A program made the position numbers and the translations under genes. The notes under the pieces were generated by a model. The model was not told where the DNA came from and searched no databases. It saw only the letters and a list, made by a program, of their open reading frames with translations. Positions 24,657-36,222 of a stretch of DNA of 64,000 nucleotides are shown one piece after another. The first letter of the stretch is position 1, and each line of letters begins with the position of its first letter. Source of the stretch: Selaginella tamariscina (Eukaryota; Streptophyta; Lycopodiopsida; Selaginellales; Selaginellaceae); contig PUQB01000053.1 of assembly GCA_003024785.1 (NCBI GenBank), positions 372,001 through 436,000 of the forward strand, in the 5' to 3' direction.

Positions 24657-25157
24657 GAGAGAGAGAGACATACTTTAGTTGGTGTGTAATTAGGTGAGGC
24701 AAGTCTTTTTACATCCTTGAGGAAATACTCAGTACAATCTGGAAGTTGTAACTCATTCGCCCTTTCATATGTTGCCTGCAATTACAGAACAAGCATATAG
24801 ATATGGACATATACACACACACAGTGTATGTGTATGTAACCATGAATTACCTGGATTGCGGGATCATCCCAAATTTTGTTGATCATCCCACCATACTGTG
24901 GAGTAAGCAAGGGGAAATTTTCTTCACCAATCTCTGATATACGTTTCGCATGTTCCTGTTTTATTACTGATATAAGAATGTGTCTGTGTATGTGCGTGGT
25001 GTGTAAACATATATTTATATGCGAATATGTGTACCAACCATATTCTCGGGCATCAAGACGTATGTTTCTGACTCGTCCTTCTTATGCATGTCTAAGCATC
25101 CTTCATAAAGAATCTGTACATTCAAATATATATTAAACCACATATATATATGTAGAC

Positions 25158-25189
<32 letters not shown>

Positions 25190-26394
25190 CGCACACGCAC
25201 ATAAACGGTGTCTAGTGAACTTACCTTAATTGATTGGAACACATTTGCATGAATGACAGGTTTGTATTTCTGAAGCTCTCCTTCGTCAAATCCTCTTCTA
25301 TATAAGACCTTTATCTGCATATATATATATAATATATCCGCAAATTATATAGTATATACACTCAGGAAATAATACTAGTCTATACTGTATATTGCATATT
25401 ACCAGGTAGATGGCAGAAACACACAAGAAAAACACACATTATATATACATCCATACATTAACTTACACTTGTGCAAATACGTATTATATACAGACACATA
25501 CACAACATCTATACGTTCTAATATGCGCGCGCTTGTGTTTCATATAGGAAATGGTACTAGTCTATAGTGTATATTTGCATATTACCAGGTAGATAGCAGA
25601 AACACAGAAAAACACACATTATATATACATGCATACATTAGCTTATACTTGTGCAAATATATACGCACACATACGTATAGATGATGTCTGTGTGCGTGTT
25701 TAATATTGGCATTTTTATATATTTATCCGTAGATATATAGTATTTACACTCAGAAAATGATACTAGTCTATACTGTATATATGCATATTACCAGTGGGTA
25801 GCAGAGACACACAAGAAAAACACACATTATATATACATCCATACATTAACGTATACTTGTGCAAACACACTAACACACACATGTGTGTGTGTTTAATATT
25901 GGCATTTTTATATATTTATCCGTACATATATAGTATATACACTCAGGAAATGACTGATAATATGCACATTACCAGGTAGATAAGAAAAACACACATTATA
26001 TACACATCCATACATTAATGTATACTTGTGCAAATACACGTGTATTATACACACACACACACACATACACAGCATATATATACGTTCAATTAGCAACTAA
26101 CCTGCTTAAAAATGGTGGATTTTCCTGATTCCCCAGCACCTTATGAAGAAATTAATTAAGTTTAATACAGCGGGTTAATATAAAACCTTACCAAGCAGGA
26201 GAAGTTTATGAACCTCCTTATCTTGTTTATTTTCGTTCCGAATCATCTTGTCAAGCTCACTGGCCTAAAGAAAATAGAATAAATACACACACACGCACGC
26301 ACACACACACGTATATACACATAGACATATTTACCTTGCGTTCTTCATCGTCTGCTTGAGCTACTGGCTGACCCTTGCTACAAATCGCACCCAT
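23374..26394 (-). CDS. GPA1: Heterotrimeric G-protein alpha subunit (GPA1-type)
   Basis: Thirteen exons, with all GT-AG boundaries readable (26335-26394, 26192-26264, 26102-26139, 25225-25314, 25039-25113, 24851-24955, 24674-24775, 24540-24595, 24341-24458, 24167-24260, 23946-24005, 23789-23874, 23374-23542). The N-terminus MGAICSKG has Gly2 and Cys5 for myristoylation and palmitoylation. The P-loop is GAGESGKST, switch I contains ARIRTTGV with its Arg, switch II is [12 protein letters not shown] with the catalytic Gln, then NKYD and TTALD guanine-contact motifs. It is a full-length Ras-like plus helical-domain protein at the plasma membrane, working with Gbeta-gamma and RGS. The C-terminus is ESITNL rather than the LLEAGLL-like end of angiosperm GPA1. 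It appears intact. Confidence 0.95.
25340..26095. repeat. ~200-bp minisatellite in G-alpha intron 3
   Basis: Four imperfect tandem copies of a unit of about 190-200 bp. Each has actcaggaaataatactag, then atattaccaggtagat, then cacacattatatatacatcc. The copies start near 25360, 25545, 25745 and 25930 and fill the 787-bp intron. Confidence 0.85.
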
Positions 26395-27557
26395 TGAAGA
26401 ATAAAAATAAATAAATTAATTCATGTAAATTCTAAATAAATTGCACAAATCTATGTTGAAAATTTTAAGAAAAATAGAAATGCGCAAATTTATTAAACCC
26501 TAGCCATTCTTTAGTCCACTGCGTGCCGGGTCCTTCCGTACGCGTCGGTGCCGGCGTTGGTCAAACACACTGTTGTTTATAAGGAACGTGCAAATTTACG
26601 TACATGTTTGTGTATACACACGTGAATAGCATACGTGTAGATGTGTGTGCGTGTGTAGTAGATGTACGATGTCTGATACTTAGTCACATTCTTACATAGG
26701 ACATTTGAAATTTATTATATTTACATATATATCCCTGACATTACGTACGTTATATTAGTAAGTATATATAATTAAAGTATATATAAAATTTAATTTTTAA
26801 TTAAATTAATTTATTATGGATTTATAAGATAGTTTAAATATGATTAAAACTATATCTTTTACTTGTATAGTCCCAATAGTATTTGGACTATCCTATCAAC
26901 CCGTAATAAATTATTTTAATACAGAATTAATTTTTATATATACCTTAATTATATACACTTATTACATTACACATGATATTTAATTCTTATTTAATTTATG
27001 CCTTTCCAAATTTCTATAGATAATTGATTATATTGTATTTCATTCCATTTAATTAGTTTTGTTAATAAGGAGAATATTTTATTTTTAAATAAAGTGTAAA
27101 TGAAAATTAATGTTATACATTTTTAAAATATGAAAATTCCATAATAATTTTGTTTCACTAAATTATCTTTTATAATGAAAATTTAAAAAATATTTATATT
27201 TTGATTTTTAAAGCTTTATTTTTTCAAATATATTCCATTTTTAACTTTTGATAAAGGTTATATAAATATAAAGCTTTGAGAGTAAAATGTAATTGTATAA
27301 ATTTTAAAGATATATATATATAATGTAATTACAAGGATATAAAGATGTGTGTGTGTGTGTGTGTGTGTGTTTTGTATGTAAATATATTTCTGTGTTTTCC
27401 TATTTGTATATAATATATTTCTTTCTTTCAATATTATATATATACACGCGCTCGTGCACAATAGGCTTCTGCCAAGTGTACACTTCTGAAGCGAGAGATG
27501 AAACAGATCTCTACCGTTGATGAAGGATAGGGCAGAAGAGAAGGAAAAAAAGAAGCT
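26395..27557. other. Divergent promoter region between G-alpha and PrxIIF
   Basis: Holds the 5' flank of both genes. A GC-richer patch at 26505-26580 may be the G-alpha core promoter. The remainder is AT-rich, with a GT microsatellite near 27345-27371. No gene seen. Confidence 0.55.
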
Positions 27558-27779
27558 ATGGCGGGTGTGCTAGTGCGAAGAATGCAAAGAATGCCGATTA
27601 TGTGTGCATATTCCAGATCAACGGTCTCTGTTTCTTCCAGGCTCGATCTCGATTCGGATTTGAATTTGCAGGAGGCTCGAACCTGGGATCAAGGTGTTGA
27701 ATCGCAGTTTGCCACCACACCCATCTCCTCAATCTTCAAGGTATATATACACACGTATACTCATATATACACATACATA

Positions 27780-27853
<74 letters not shown>

Positions 27854-28272
27854 ACACACACACACACACACCAACGGTTATCTACTTTTGCAGGACAAAC
27901 GTGTTGTTATCTTCGCACTCCTGTAAGTTTTTTTTTAAGTATATATCTAAATATATATATAAACACGATGTATTTGTAGTTCCATAGCTGTGTCTTTATC
28001 TGATAATATTGGTGATATATACACAGTTTAATACAACCTTGCAACTTATGATTACTCATATAAAACACACACGCACACGGACACGCACACGCACGCACAC
28101 ACAGCTTCTATAGGGGCTTTTACGGGAGTATGCACTCAAGGTCACGTACCAAGCTACAAAAAATGTAGACCAGCTTAAATCCAAGGCGTAGATTCTATAA
28201 TCTGTGTTGCCGTTAACGATCCTTATGTAATGAATGCATGGGCAGAAAACATGAAAGCAAATGGCAAGGTTA

Positions 28273-28307
<35 letters not shown>

Positions 28308-28636
28308 GGCTAGTTACTTTGTACAAAACCAGATCGACTTCTATGCGGACTTCGATGGGAGTTTCCACAAGTCCCTGGTTTGCAGTTTGATTTGAGTAAG
28401 GCTCTTCTTGGGCTTCGATCACAGAGGTATGGGTGTTTATATGTGTATATAATGTACGTATACATAGACATGTTGTGTGTGTGTATATACATTTGTGTGT
28501 TGATGCATATTGAGCTTCTATATATAAAGGTGGTCAGCCTTTGTGATGATGAGTGGTTAAAGTGCTTAAGGTGGAGAAGGCTCCTTCAGAATTAAAGGTT
28601 AGCGATGGGGAAACCATGGTTAGTTCCATACACTGA
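27558..28636 (+). CDS. PRXIIF: Mitochondrial type II peroxiredoxin (PrxIIF)
   Basis: Five exons: 27558-27740, 27894-27922, 28114-28268, 28333-28426 and 28530-28636. The N-terminus MAGVLVRRMQRMPIM is basic and fits a mitochondrial presequence. The core reads TWDQGVESQFATTPISSIFK, then GAFTGVCTQGHVPSY with the peroxidatic Cys, then DSIICVAVNDPYVMNAWAEN with the second Cys, FYADFDGSFHKSLG, and ends KVEKAPSELKVSDGE. The enzyme reduces peroxides in the mitochondrial matrix using glutaredoxin or thioredoxin. About six one-base losses, all in short runs (near 27921, 28165, 28190, 28380, 28541 and 28547), break the frame, yet splice sites and active-site residues are intact. Either the consensus is faulty or this is a very recent pseudogene; I favour the former. 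It is convergent with the OTU gene, 188 bp apart. Confidence 0.8.
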
Positions 28637-28824
28637 CCTGTATCTATTTAGTATCTAACGTACATAAGTTGTCATATGTATAAACTAAACGCACGCACGC
28701 ACGCAATATGAATCAAAAATGCATTTATGGGGGGAAATTGAATACAACACTCAGCCTCCAAAAATAATATAAATGGTACAAAGAAGAATGGAAATAAATG
28801 TGTAACAAAAAAAAAAACTTAAAC

Positions 28825-29458
28825 TCACAAGAACATATGCTGCCTTCTCTTTTGAGGCAACCGAAACGCCTTTGCAAAAATTGGCTCGTAGTGATCCCCA
28901 CCAGCCCACACCAACCTGTTCCAAACATGCTCAATGTGTGTGTGTGTGTATGTTGTGTGTGACATCTATCTCTCTCTCTCACACACACAGTGCACGTGTG
29001 TATAAGTATTTACAACTCACCTGTTCCTCTCATAAGAAGGAACACGGAGGATGACTTATTTCCTGTCGAGGTGAATGTGGAAGAAAGAATATCAAACCCT
29101 CGGCATTTTCTGCTGTTCCATCCCTGCCATGAACTTGTACCTGTATAAACAAACAGTTTGATAAATCAATTATTTAGAAAGTATTATAATTTAGTTTACC
29201 ACAAATACTTGTCTTTGTATTCGCTTGCAAGTGCTTGAATAGCAATATCATCACCGAAAGCTGCTTTCCCTTCCGCATTCATCTCTATACTCAGTAATCC
29301 ATCCTCCGGTACAAGAGTGTTACAATATCATACTCATTGTATCTTGTCCACATATCGACATGTATTTTGCCCAGCTCGAACCATTGTCCACTCGTATGCA
29401 CCTCTCCTTGTAACACTGACTCTGTTGCTAACTCCCTGTATAGAAAAGCTTACTCTCT

Positions 29459-29508
<50 letters not shown>

Positions 29509-30077
29509 ATATATAATATATAATAAACACACACACACACACACTTTGACATGCCAACTTGCGTTAACTCCTCGATCTCTGTTTCAAATCCAGCTCTGTC
29601 TGCCTTGTTTACGAGGAGCTTGAGTTCCTGTACAAAATGAACTCCCCAGCCAGTGGACAAGTCCGGAGAGTACAAGTTCTTGATCATCTGATCCACATTC
29701 TCTCTCTGTTCGACATCTGATTCATACTCGGTGAGAAACCTTTGCACGGTCTGCAGACGGATCTGGCCGGGTGTCTCTTTAATCTCCATAGCCCGTTGAA
29801 CTGCAGTAAACAGACAGTTCCCATCGGCTTCTACGTCTCCCCCGTAGTGCAGAGCATAGACCTTGGAGATGGGTTGAGTCGGGTGCTGCCAGTATACTCC
29901 TCGAGCAGCAGCTTTGTGTAAGACACTGAGCTGTTGGGTGTCTAGTCCCTGTACACTCTCCCATCCATAAGCCTGTGCTTGCTGCTCTTCCTCTTCCCAC
30001 TTATATGCATCTAGAGTGTGTACTGCACTAGGACTCTCTGTAGCAATTGGCCCGTTAACTGCTACAGGCCTTCCCAT
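28825..30077 (-). CDS. OTU-domain cysteine protease (deubiquitinase-like)
   Basis: Exons 29545-30077, 29200-29435, 29021-29140 and 28825-28915, with a probable non-coding 5' exon ending near 30169. The Cys loop is GGDVEADGNCLFTAVQRAM (D-G-N-C), and the His loop in the last exon is VWAGGDHYEPIF. Both are OTU-fold hallmarks of the ubiquitin-cleaving Cys-His pair. Between them lie ELATESVLQGEVHTSGQWFE and VQVHGRDGTAENAEGLIF. The domain fills the C-terminal two thirds, after about 90 variable residues. Three one-base losses in short runs (near 29202, 29305 and 29063) disturb the frame; without them the model reads through to QKRRQHMFL and stop. Cellular substrate unknown. Confidence 0.8.
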
Positions 30078-31299
30078 ACTATATATGTATATATACAAAA
30101 AAGAATGGGCTTCGATCCGAAATTGAAAATGTAGATCTAGATCTATAAATACAGAAGAAATGCTCACCAGATTGCGCCAACACGGAATGCAGGCCTTCGC
30201 TCCCTGTGAAGAACCCTAAACATGTGAGGCCGGCTATGGCGGACAAAACCAGAGCAACAAGGCGGTAAAAACGGTAACCTACCTAGCAGTGAACTGAGCA
30301 GCCAGTATCGGATCCGTACTGTTTTACTTGTGTAAATTTAGTGCAGTCAATTTGGTGGGCGGGAAAATGCACGTGGCTTACGATTGCATGGCACGTGGAC
30401 GGCGTGAGCTTTTATGCGGATATGCTTTTTTAAGATTCAAAGGTGCGAACACGTTGCACCAGTTATAATTTTTTCAATATCTTAAACTTTTTACTTACGG
30501 AAAATAGAAAATAAATATATTAATTAATAAAAAAACTGAAAATGGAAAAGATATAAAAGATTTATTGAATTTGAAATTGTGATGTAATAAAGAGATTTAT
30601 TAAGATCGAACGTACATATCATCCCAAGTCCCAGTACACACCCCCACGCACACGCACACAAACACACACAAAACTATGTCTTCATTTTGTACATGATATA
30701 TACTTGGCAAAGATGATAATAAATCTCTCTCTCTCTCTCTCTCACGCACACACACACATTGGCAGTGGATGTATAGAAACCTTAGACTTTATTAATGTGA
30801 TATACCATGATGATCATGGAATCACTTATTGTTATCACTCCAATAAACTTGATTAAGAGATTAACTTTAATAATAAGAACAAATTTTATTAATAAAGAGT
30901 TCCTCGTGAATACACTTAGGATGACCACATTATTACTATTTATTTTAAAACAAATTATATATAGATATATAGATATATAGATATATATGTTTAAAACTTG
31001 CAGTTCTTCAGGGTTAAAATCACATTTTTAAACTTGGATGCACTTCAATATTTATATAATAAAAATTTGTAATTCATACTTAATCCAAAATAAAATTAAT
31101 TCAGAGCGTTTAAAAATTTAAGATTATGAGATTTATTTCTTTATGTAAGAGCTCGGAACATATAAATGTACATATTGTATTAACGTTGTCCATATTGAAA
31201 TTAATCGATGGTTATTAAAATTCCACTATGTCAATAATAATACGTGGCCTTGTAACCATACACATGTGTTACATTATCCCCTGGAAAGTGATTAAGGTT
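30078..31299. other. OTU upstream region and AT-rich spacer
   Basis: A less AT-rich stretch to about 30440 probably carries the OTU promoter and leader. AT-rich DNA with a CT/CA microsatellite (30724-30760) follows. No gene seen. The left end of the old Gypsy nest is not sharply defined. Confidence 0.5.
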
Positions 31300-33372
31300 T
31301 TTTGGTAGATGGGCTCATATATAAAAAAATATCAGGAAGAGGCACTAGGCGGCACAACTTGTTCTTAATCCTGTTACACAAAACACTTTAACAATTAAAC
31401 ATGCACAGTCTTTGAAGAATCAGGTTGAATATTGTGTTGAACCTCGTAAATTTATAGCCCTACCTGCTGTAGCATTCGATATGATCTTTTTCACTAAGTA
31501 AGGAGACTCTTGAAACCGTAAATTTGGGAAAATTAACCAACACTAGCTCATCCACCTTGTATTTTGCAAGTGAATGATAATAAGAATTGTAGCATTGTTG
31601 TTATTTTTCTTATATGTAACCCAAATTTTTTGTAAGCTCCACTCAAACCAATGGAAAAATGCTTATCAAATACCAATCTCAAGACCTAGTATTAGTAACT
31701 CATGGCAAGTGAAAAGGTACACCCAACTCCATTAGTAACACTAGGTCATGTCCATATAAGAATTATATGGTGAAATACCAATAGAACTTTGTATTTTAGT
31801 GACATAAATATATCGGAGAGACAATAAATAACCATTCCAATCTAGATATTAAAAGTTCATGTACTTTGCGATTATCACATATTCTTCTAGTAAGTCTTAA
31901 ACCATTTGTATGAGGATGATAAGTACTTATGAAAGTGTAGTATATCTTCAATCGAAATGTTAAAACATGAAATGCTTCAGCCTTAAATGTAGGATCATTA
32001 TCCAAGAGAATCTGTTCTATACAAGAATGATGGAACACGACTCAATTAAGAAGAAAGTAGCCAACAATAGAGGCAATCACATTAGCAAAAACACTAATTT
32101 TCACCAAACAAGTTAGTTAGTTAGAAGCGATAATAACGTACTCGTTGCTAATAATTGATCATGAAAAAAGTCCTATTAAATCAAATGCCACCAACTCAAA
32201 CGGATGAGAAATTGCAATTAACTCTAATCATCCTTCTGAAGTACACAAGCACCACACACAATTATGCACATATCGAATTACATCTTCTCGCAACTTTGGC
32301 CAATAAAAAGAACTGTGTAACTTCTCAATCACACGATGGTGTCCCATGTGCATGCTGAGAACAAAACAGTTATGGTGAGCGTGAAAGAAGCGTGGAACGA
32401 AGATTGAAGGTAACACCAACTGTAAATGATCAACCACAAAATAAAAAAGGTCGTCCTAAAGGCAATATTACAAATGTAAGTGCCTAAAAGGCAAGTCATC
32501 AGTAAGCAATGTAGGATTCTCAAACCCATCATGAAGCCTACAAATTTATGATTCAACCTTTTAAACTTCCCGAACCTCATTCAAAGAAGGCAAATCTAAC
32601 TTTGCACCTTACGAATACTGAATGTTAAACATATTAACTATTAATGGTACTGAATCTTTGTTTGGAAAATCTATTGATGTTAGAACAATTGGCTCCTTAA
32701 GAATAGAATAAGAAAGAGAAGATGGAAGAAGAGCTCGAGAAAGAGTGTTAACATAGAACTCCTTAGGCAATGAACAACCTCGAGGTCGTAAATATGAAGT
32801 TTTAAGGCACACAGAGCAGTACGGCCAATTAAGTTCTTCTGAAGTGACTGCAGCATGATCACCTTCCAACAACATTTAAGAACCATGCAAGTAGGCATGA
32901 AGCTTCTCAAAACCCCAAATCGCTACTAAACACTCTTTCTCTATGGTGAAGTAGTTCACCTCTGTTGACTATAATGTATAGCTAATGTACACAATGGGAT
33001 GACGTTGACTAGGCACACTTGTACTCTCCTACATCAACTTGCCCTCAAGACCGATTTTATAAGCATCTATGCACAAGATGAAGGGACAAACGTAATCAAA
33101 GTACGTTAAAACTAAAAGAGTCATCAACAGCTCATTAAGTTCTACAGATGCTTGCTCGCAATCCTTAAACCATACAAGAGATGACGTTGATGACTTCAAC
33201 TACGCTCGTAACAGTGGAATACAATCCGAAAGATAATCCACAAAATGGCCAAGATATTGTACCTTACTAAGAAAGCGTTGCACATCGTTCACACACTTTG
33301 ACATAGAGAACTTCAAAATTACAACAAGTTTGTTAGAATTGACTTGCAAATCTTCATGAGAAATGCAATAGC

Positions 33373-33600
33373 CTAAGATAGTGGTGTTCTTAGATATAAA
33401 CACACACTTAAGATAAGTGGTGTCTTTGGATTTAAACACACACTTAAGATAAGTGGTGTCTTTGGATTTAAACACACACTTAAGATAAGTGGTGTCTTTG
33501 GATTTAAACACACACTTAAGATAAGTGGTGTCCTTGGATCCAAATACACACTTAAGATAATTGGTGTCTTTGGATCCAAACACACACTTAGACCACTTTA
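33373..33600 (-). repeat. 36-bp minisatellite inside the old Gypsy element
   Basis: Five to six tandem copies of a 36-bp unit containing cacacttaagataagtggtg. The length equals 12 codons. The unit lies in the old reverse transcriptase region and probably arose by slippage after insertion. Confidence 0.85.
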
Positions 33601-33709
33601 GCTTCAAATTGACTTATAGTAATCGATCCAAAACCTTGCATACATCATAAACATATCCTCCCACGTTCCTTTTGAGTGAATTAAAACATTATCGATAAAG
33701 TTGGCAGTG

Positions 33710-35509
33710 TCATAGTTTTTACTATGACTTAACCCTTTACTTTGGACGTTGACTGTTGTTACCTACTGTACTATGTTGATGGACCCTAGATGTAGTAGGA
33801 AACAGGCCCGCTTAGTGCACTTGGGTATCTAGTGATGGTCGGGGGTCATTAGGTATTTGCAGGAAACTCTAAGCGAAGCTAGAACTTACCTTCTAGAAAC
33901 CCACCCCCAATTTTGACGTCCGAATAGGCTGATTGGTCTTTGCAGATGAGTTCGGCGTGTTAAGTAGGGTTAGGAACACCCCTAGGGTTGACCTAACCCT
34001 AGGGTTGCCCTAACCCACGCCCTAAAACCCCCACCCCCTTGGGTAGGGTTTAGGGGTAGGAGTAAGGGTGAGTTATAGGCTCATATTGCTAATTTATCTA
34101 AGGGGCTAAATTCAGTGCCAGCCCACTACACATATAGGAAAAGAGGGGGGGGGGGCTCCGTCACATAAATAAGGTAGAGTATATATAGGAGAGCTCCTGG
34201 GTTCATGATGAGTTCGTTGCTCTTCTGCCGGTGCAAGCTTAGCTTGTGTCGTTAAGGTACAACCCTCTGTTGTGCCGCCCTAACTTCCAGATGCCAGGGG
34301 TACGTCCCACCTTCGGGGTAGCTTACCCTTAACGTTGGCGAATCCATGCCTGGGAGGTCTTGTCGGAATGCACGTTCCAAGAGGCAGAGGTTGAGGCTTG
34401 TCTCCAGCCTCCTCCTCCACGTCAAGCTAGGTGTAGCACTCACACCAAGCAAGGCACATCGTGTCCTTGTCCAATGTGGGCGTGGGATCTTGTTTGACAG
34501 GTTCACGTTACCTGGTTCCTGAGGGTTCATTGAGGGTTCTAGAGTTGGCATTTAGGAGCCACGTTTGTGGCACTTGGTGCAACTCTTGAATCTAAGGGCT
34601 ATGGCATGATAGCCCACATCGGGGAAGGCAGTGTCACATGGAGATGTGACACTGGGCTAAACGTCACATGGAACCCTGAGGCACGCCCTTTGGGGTTATG
34701 TCATGGGCTTGTCGCCAAGGGGTTGGATACTTTAGCAAACAGACATGCTTGTGCTTGCACTAGGGTGCTAAGCCTTGGGCATCCGCTCAAGGGAGGTTAG
34801 GTCTATAACTAGGTGTGCTTTGGCACACTTGGCTAGGGGAGTGTTCTCCTTGGAATTCAAGGGTTGAACAACCTAACATGTTAGCAGAGCCCTTTCGTGA
34901 GGCACTCGCAAGGTCATGTGCTTAGGGTTATCCCAAACCTAGCCTTAGGGAGTTTGCTTAGCAGAACACTCGTGTCGCCTACGGCGCACACTCGTGTCCT
35001 CACTAAGTACTAGCCCTAGGTCTAGGGTATAACTTGGCCACTCAAACCCTTAGGGGTTAGTCGTGGTTCAGGGTACCCCTTGTCGCCCTAAAGGGGTTGT
35101 ACTCCCGGATGAGGGTGATTCCTCAAGGGGTAAGTGACGATGCCTTAGCTCTGTCAGGGGTATGTGTGGAACACACGTCTCCTTGATGGGGGTTAGGGCA
35201 TGAGCCTGTCTAGGTCTTCTAGGGCAAGACCCTAAGTCAACTAGGGTTATCCCTCAAGGGTTTTGGGGTAGACACTCTAGGGAGACTTAGGCTAAACCCT
35301 AAGTCAACTAGGGTTATCCCTCAAGGGGTTTTGGGGATATTCTAGTAAACATGCATGCTTGTGCTTGCACTAGGGTGTTAAGCCTTAAGCATCCGCTCAA
35401 GGGAGGTTAGGTCCAATTTACCTAAAATGTGAAGGGCAAATTGATATTTATAAGAAAGTTAATAAACATTTTAACCTATTACCACTGACCTCAGTTTGCT
35501 GACATAAGG
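33710..35509. mobile_element. G-rich repeat block nested in the old Gypsy element
   Basis: A base composition quite unlike its surroundings, with many taggg/cctaa motifs. It continues after the younger chromovirus at 41850 to about 42060: the phrase gacactctagggagacttag, then gctaaaccctaagtc, occurs at about 35268-35310 and again at 41897-41930. A second internal repeat (cttgtgcttgcactagggtg, then catccgctcaagggaggttag) occurs at about 34748 and 35358. It interrupts the reverse transcriptase of the old element. I see no protein domain, clear LTR or terminal inverted repeat; possibly a non-autonomous element. A short inverted repeat (catagt/actatg) lies at its left edge. Confidence 0.5.
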
Positions 35510-36129
35510 TGTCACGACCCGATACAGAATACAGGATTCCGGATACAGGACATGGGTTGCAGGATTTTCCTACAGGATACTCCTACCAGGATTCCGGACA
35601 CAGGATTCGGTTGCAGGATATTCCTACAGGATATGCCACAGGATATGCCTAGAGGATAAGGGACATGTGGACTCATCTTAGCCTCTGCATGCATGCAATC
35701 ACTTTTGCATGCATGCAACCACTTTTGCATGCATGCCTAGATTAGCTCTTGGAGTTGTGAGCATAAAAGCTCCGACCTAATTGTTGTACAATCAGTTACT
35801 ATCAACACCAGTCTTACTACGATCAATCTTGTCTTGTCTTGTTTCCTGTCCTGTTCCTGTCTCGCTCCTATTTCCTGTCTCGCTCCTATTTCCTGTCCTG
35901 TTCCTGGATCCTGTCCTGCTCCGGGATCCTGTCCTGTTCCTGTTTTGCTCCCGGATCCTATCATGTGCTTTCCTGTCTTGCTCCCGGATCCTATCCTAAT
36001 CCTGTCCTACTCCTAGATCCGTCTCTGTTCCTATTCCTGGTTCTGTCCTGCCTCGGTCCTGTTCCTGAGTCAAGCCTTCATGTCCTTGGAATCCTGCTCT
36101 CTTCCTGTTTCCTGGATCGTGGCTTGACA
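35510..36129 (+). repeat. 5' LTR of chromovirus 2
   Basis: 620 bp, TG...CA. A TATA-like box (cataaaag) lies at 35762-35769. The downstream half is rich in tcctg repeats. Three copies of gcatgcatgc near 35690-35735 precede the TATA-like box and may be promoter elements. Confidence 0.92.
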
Positions 36130-36131
36130 GT

Positions 36132-36144
36132 TTGATAGTAACTG
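36132..36144 (+). promoter_or_regulatory. Putative self-complementary primer-binding site, chromovirus 2
   Basis: Two bases past the 5' LTR lies ttgatagtaactg. Its exact reverse complement, cagttactatcaa, lies at 35793-35805, about 31 bp after the TATA-like box and thus at or near the expected RNA 5' end. The same segment is unchanged in the 3' LTR. The layout, including the two-base gap (gt), matches chromovirus 1, although the paired sequences differ. No tRNA-Met-type site is seen. Confidence 0.72.
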
Positions 36145-36222
36145 CTTCATAGTTCTCCGTTTTCCAGCTACCTTTTTCTTGATTCCTTTCCTTCATTTTC
36201 CTCCTTTTTTCTTTCCTAGATC

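Noticed and set aside
30078-30167. Upstream in-frame extension of the OTU protein
   Set aside because: The extension translates AT-rich DNA after a likely splice donor at about 30168; MGRPVAVNG at 30077 is a better start.
34252-34800. Open frames in the G-rich block
   Set aside because: Found on both strands at similar length in GC-richer DNA, with no domain; expected by composition.
33950-35400. Interstitial telomere repeats (TTTAGGG-like)
   Set aside because: taggg and cctaa motifs are frequent but irregular, with no tandem TTTAGGG run of any length; composition alone explains them.
36130-36150. tRNA primer-binding site for chromovirus 2
   Set aside because: No match to the tRNA-Met-complementary tggtatcagagc; complementarity to the element's own LTR is far better.
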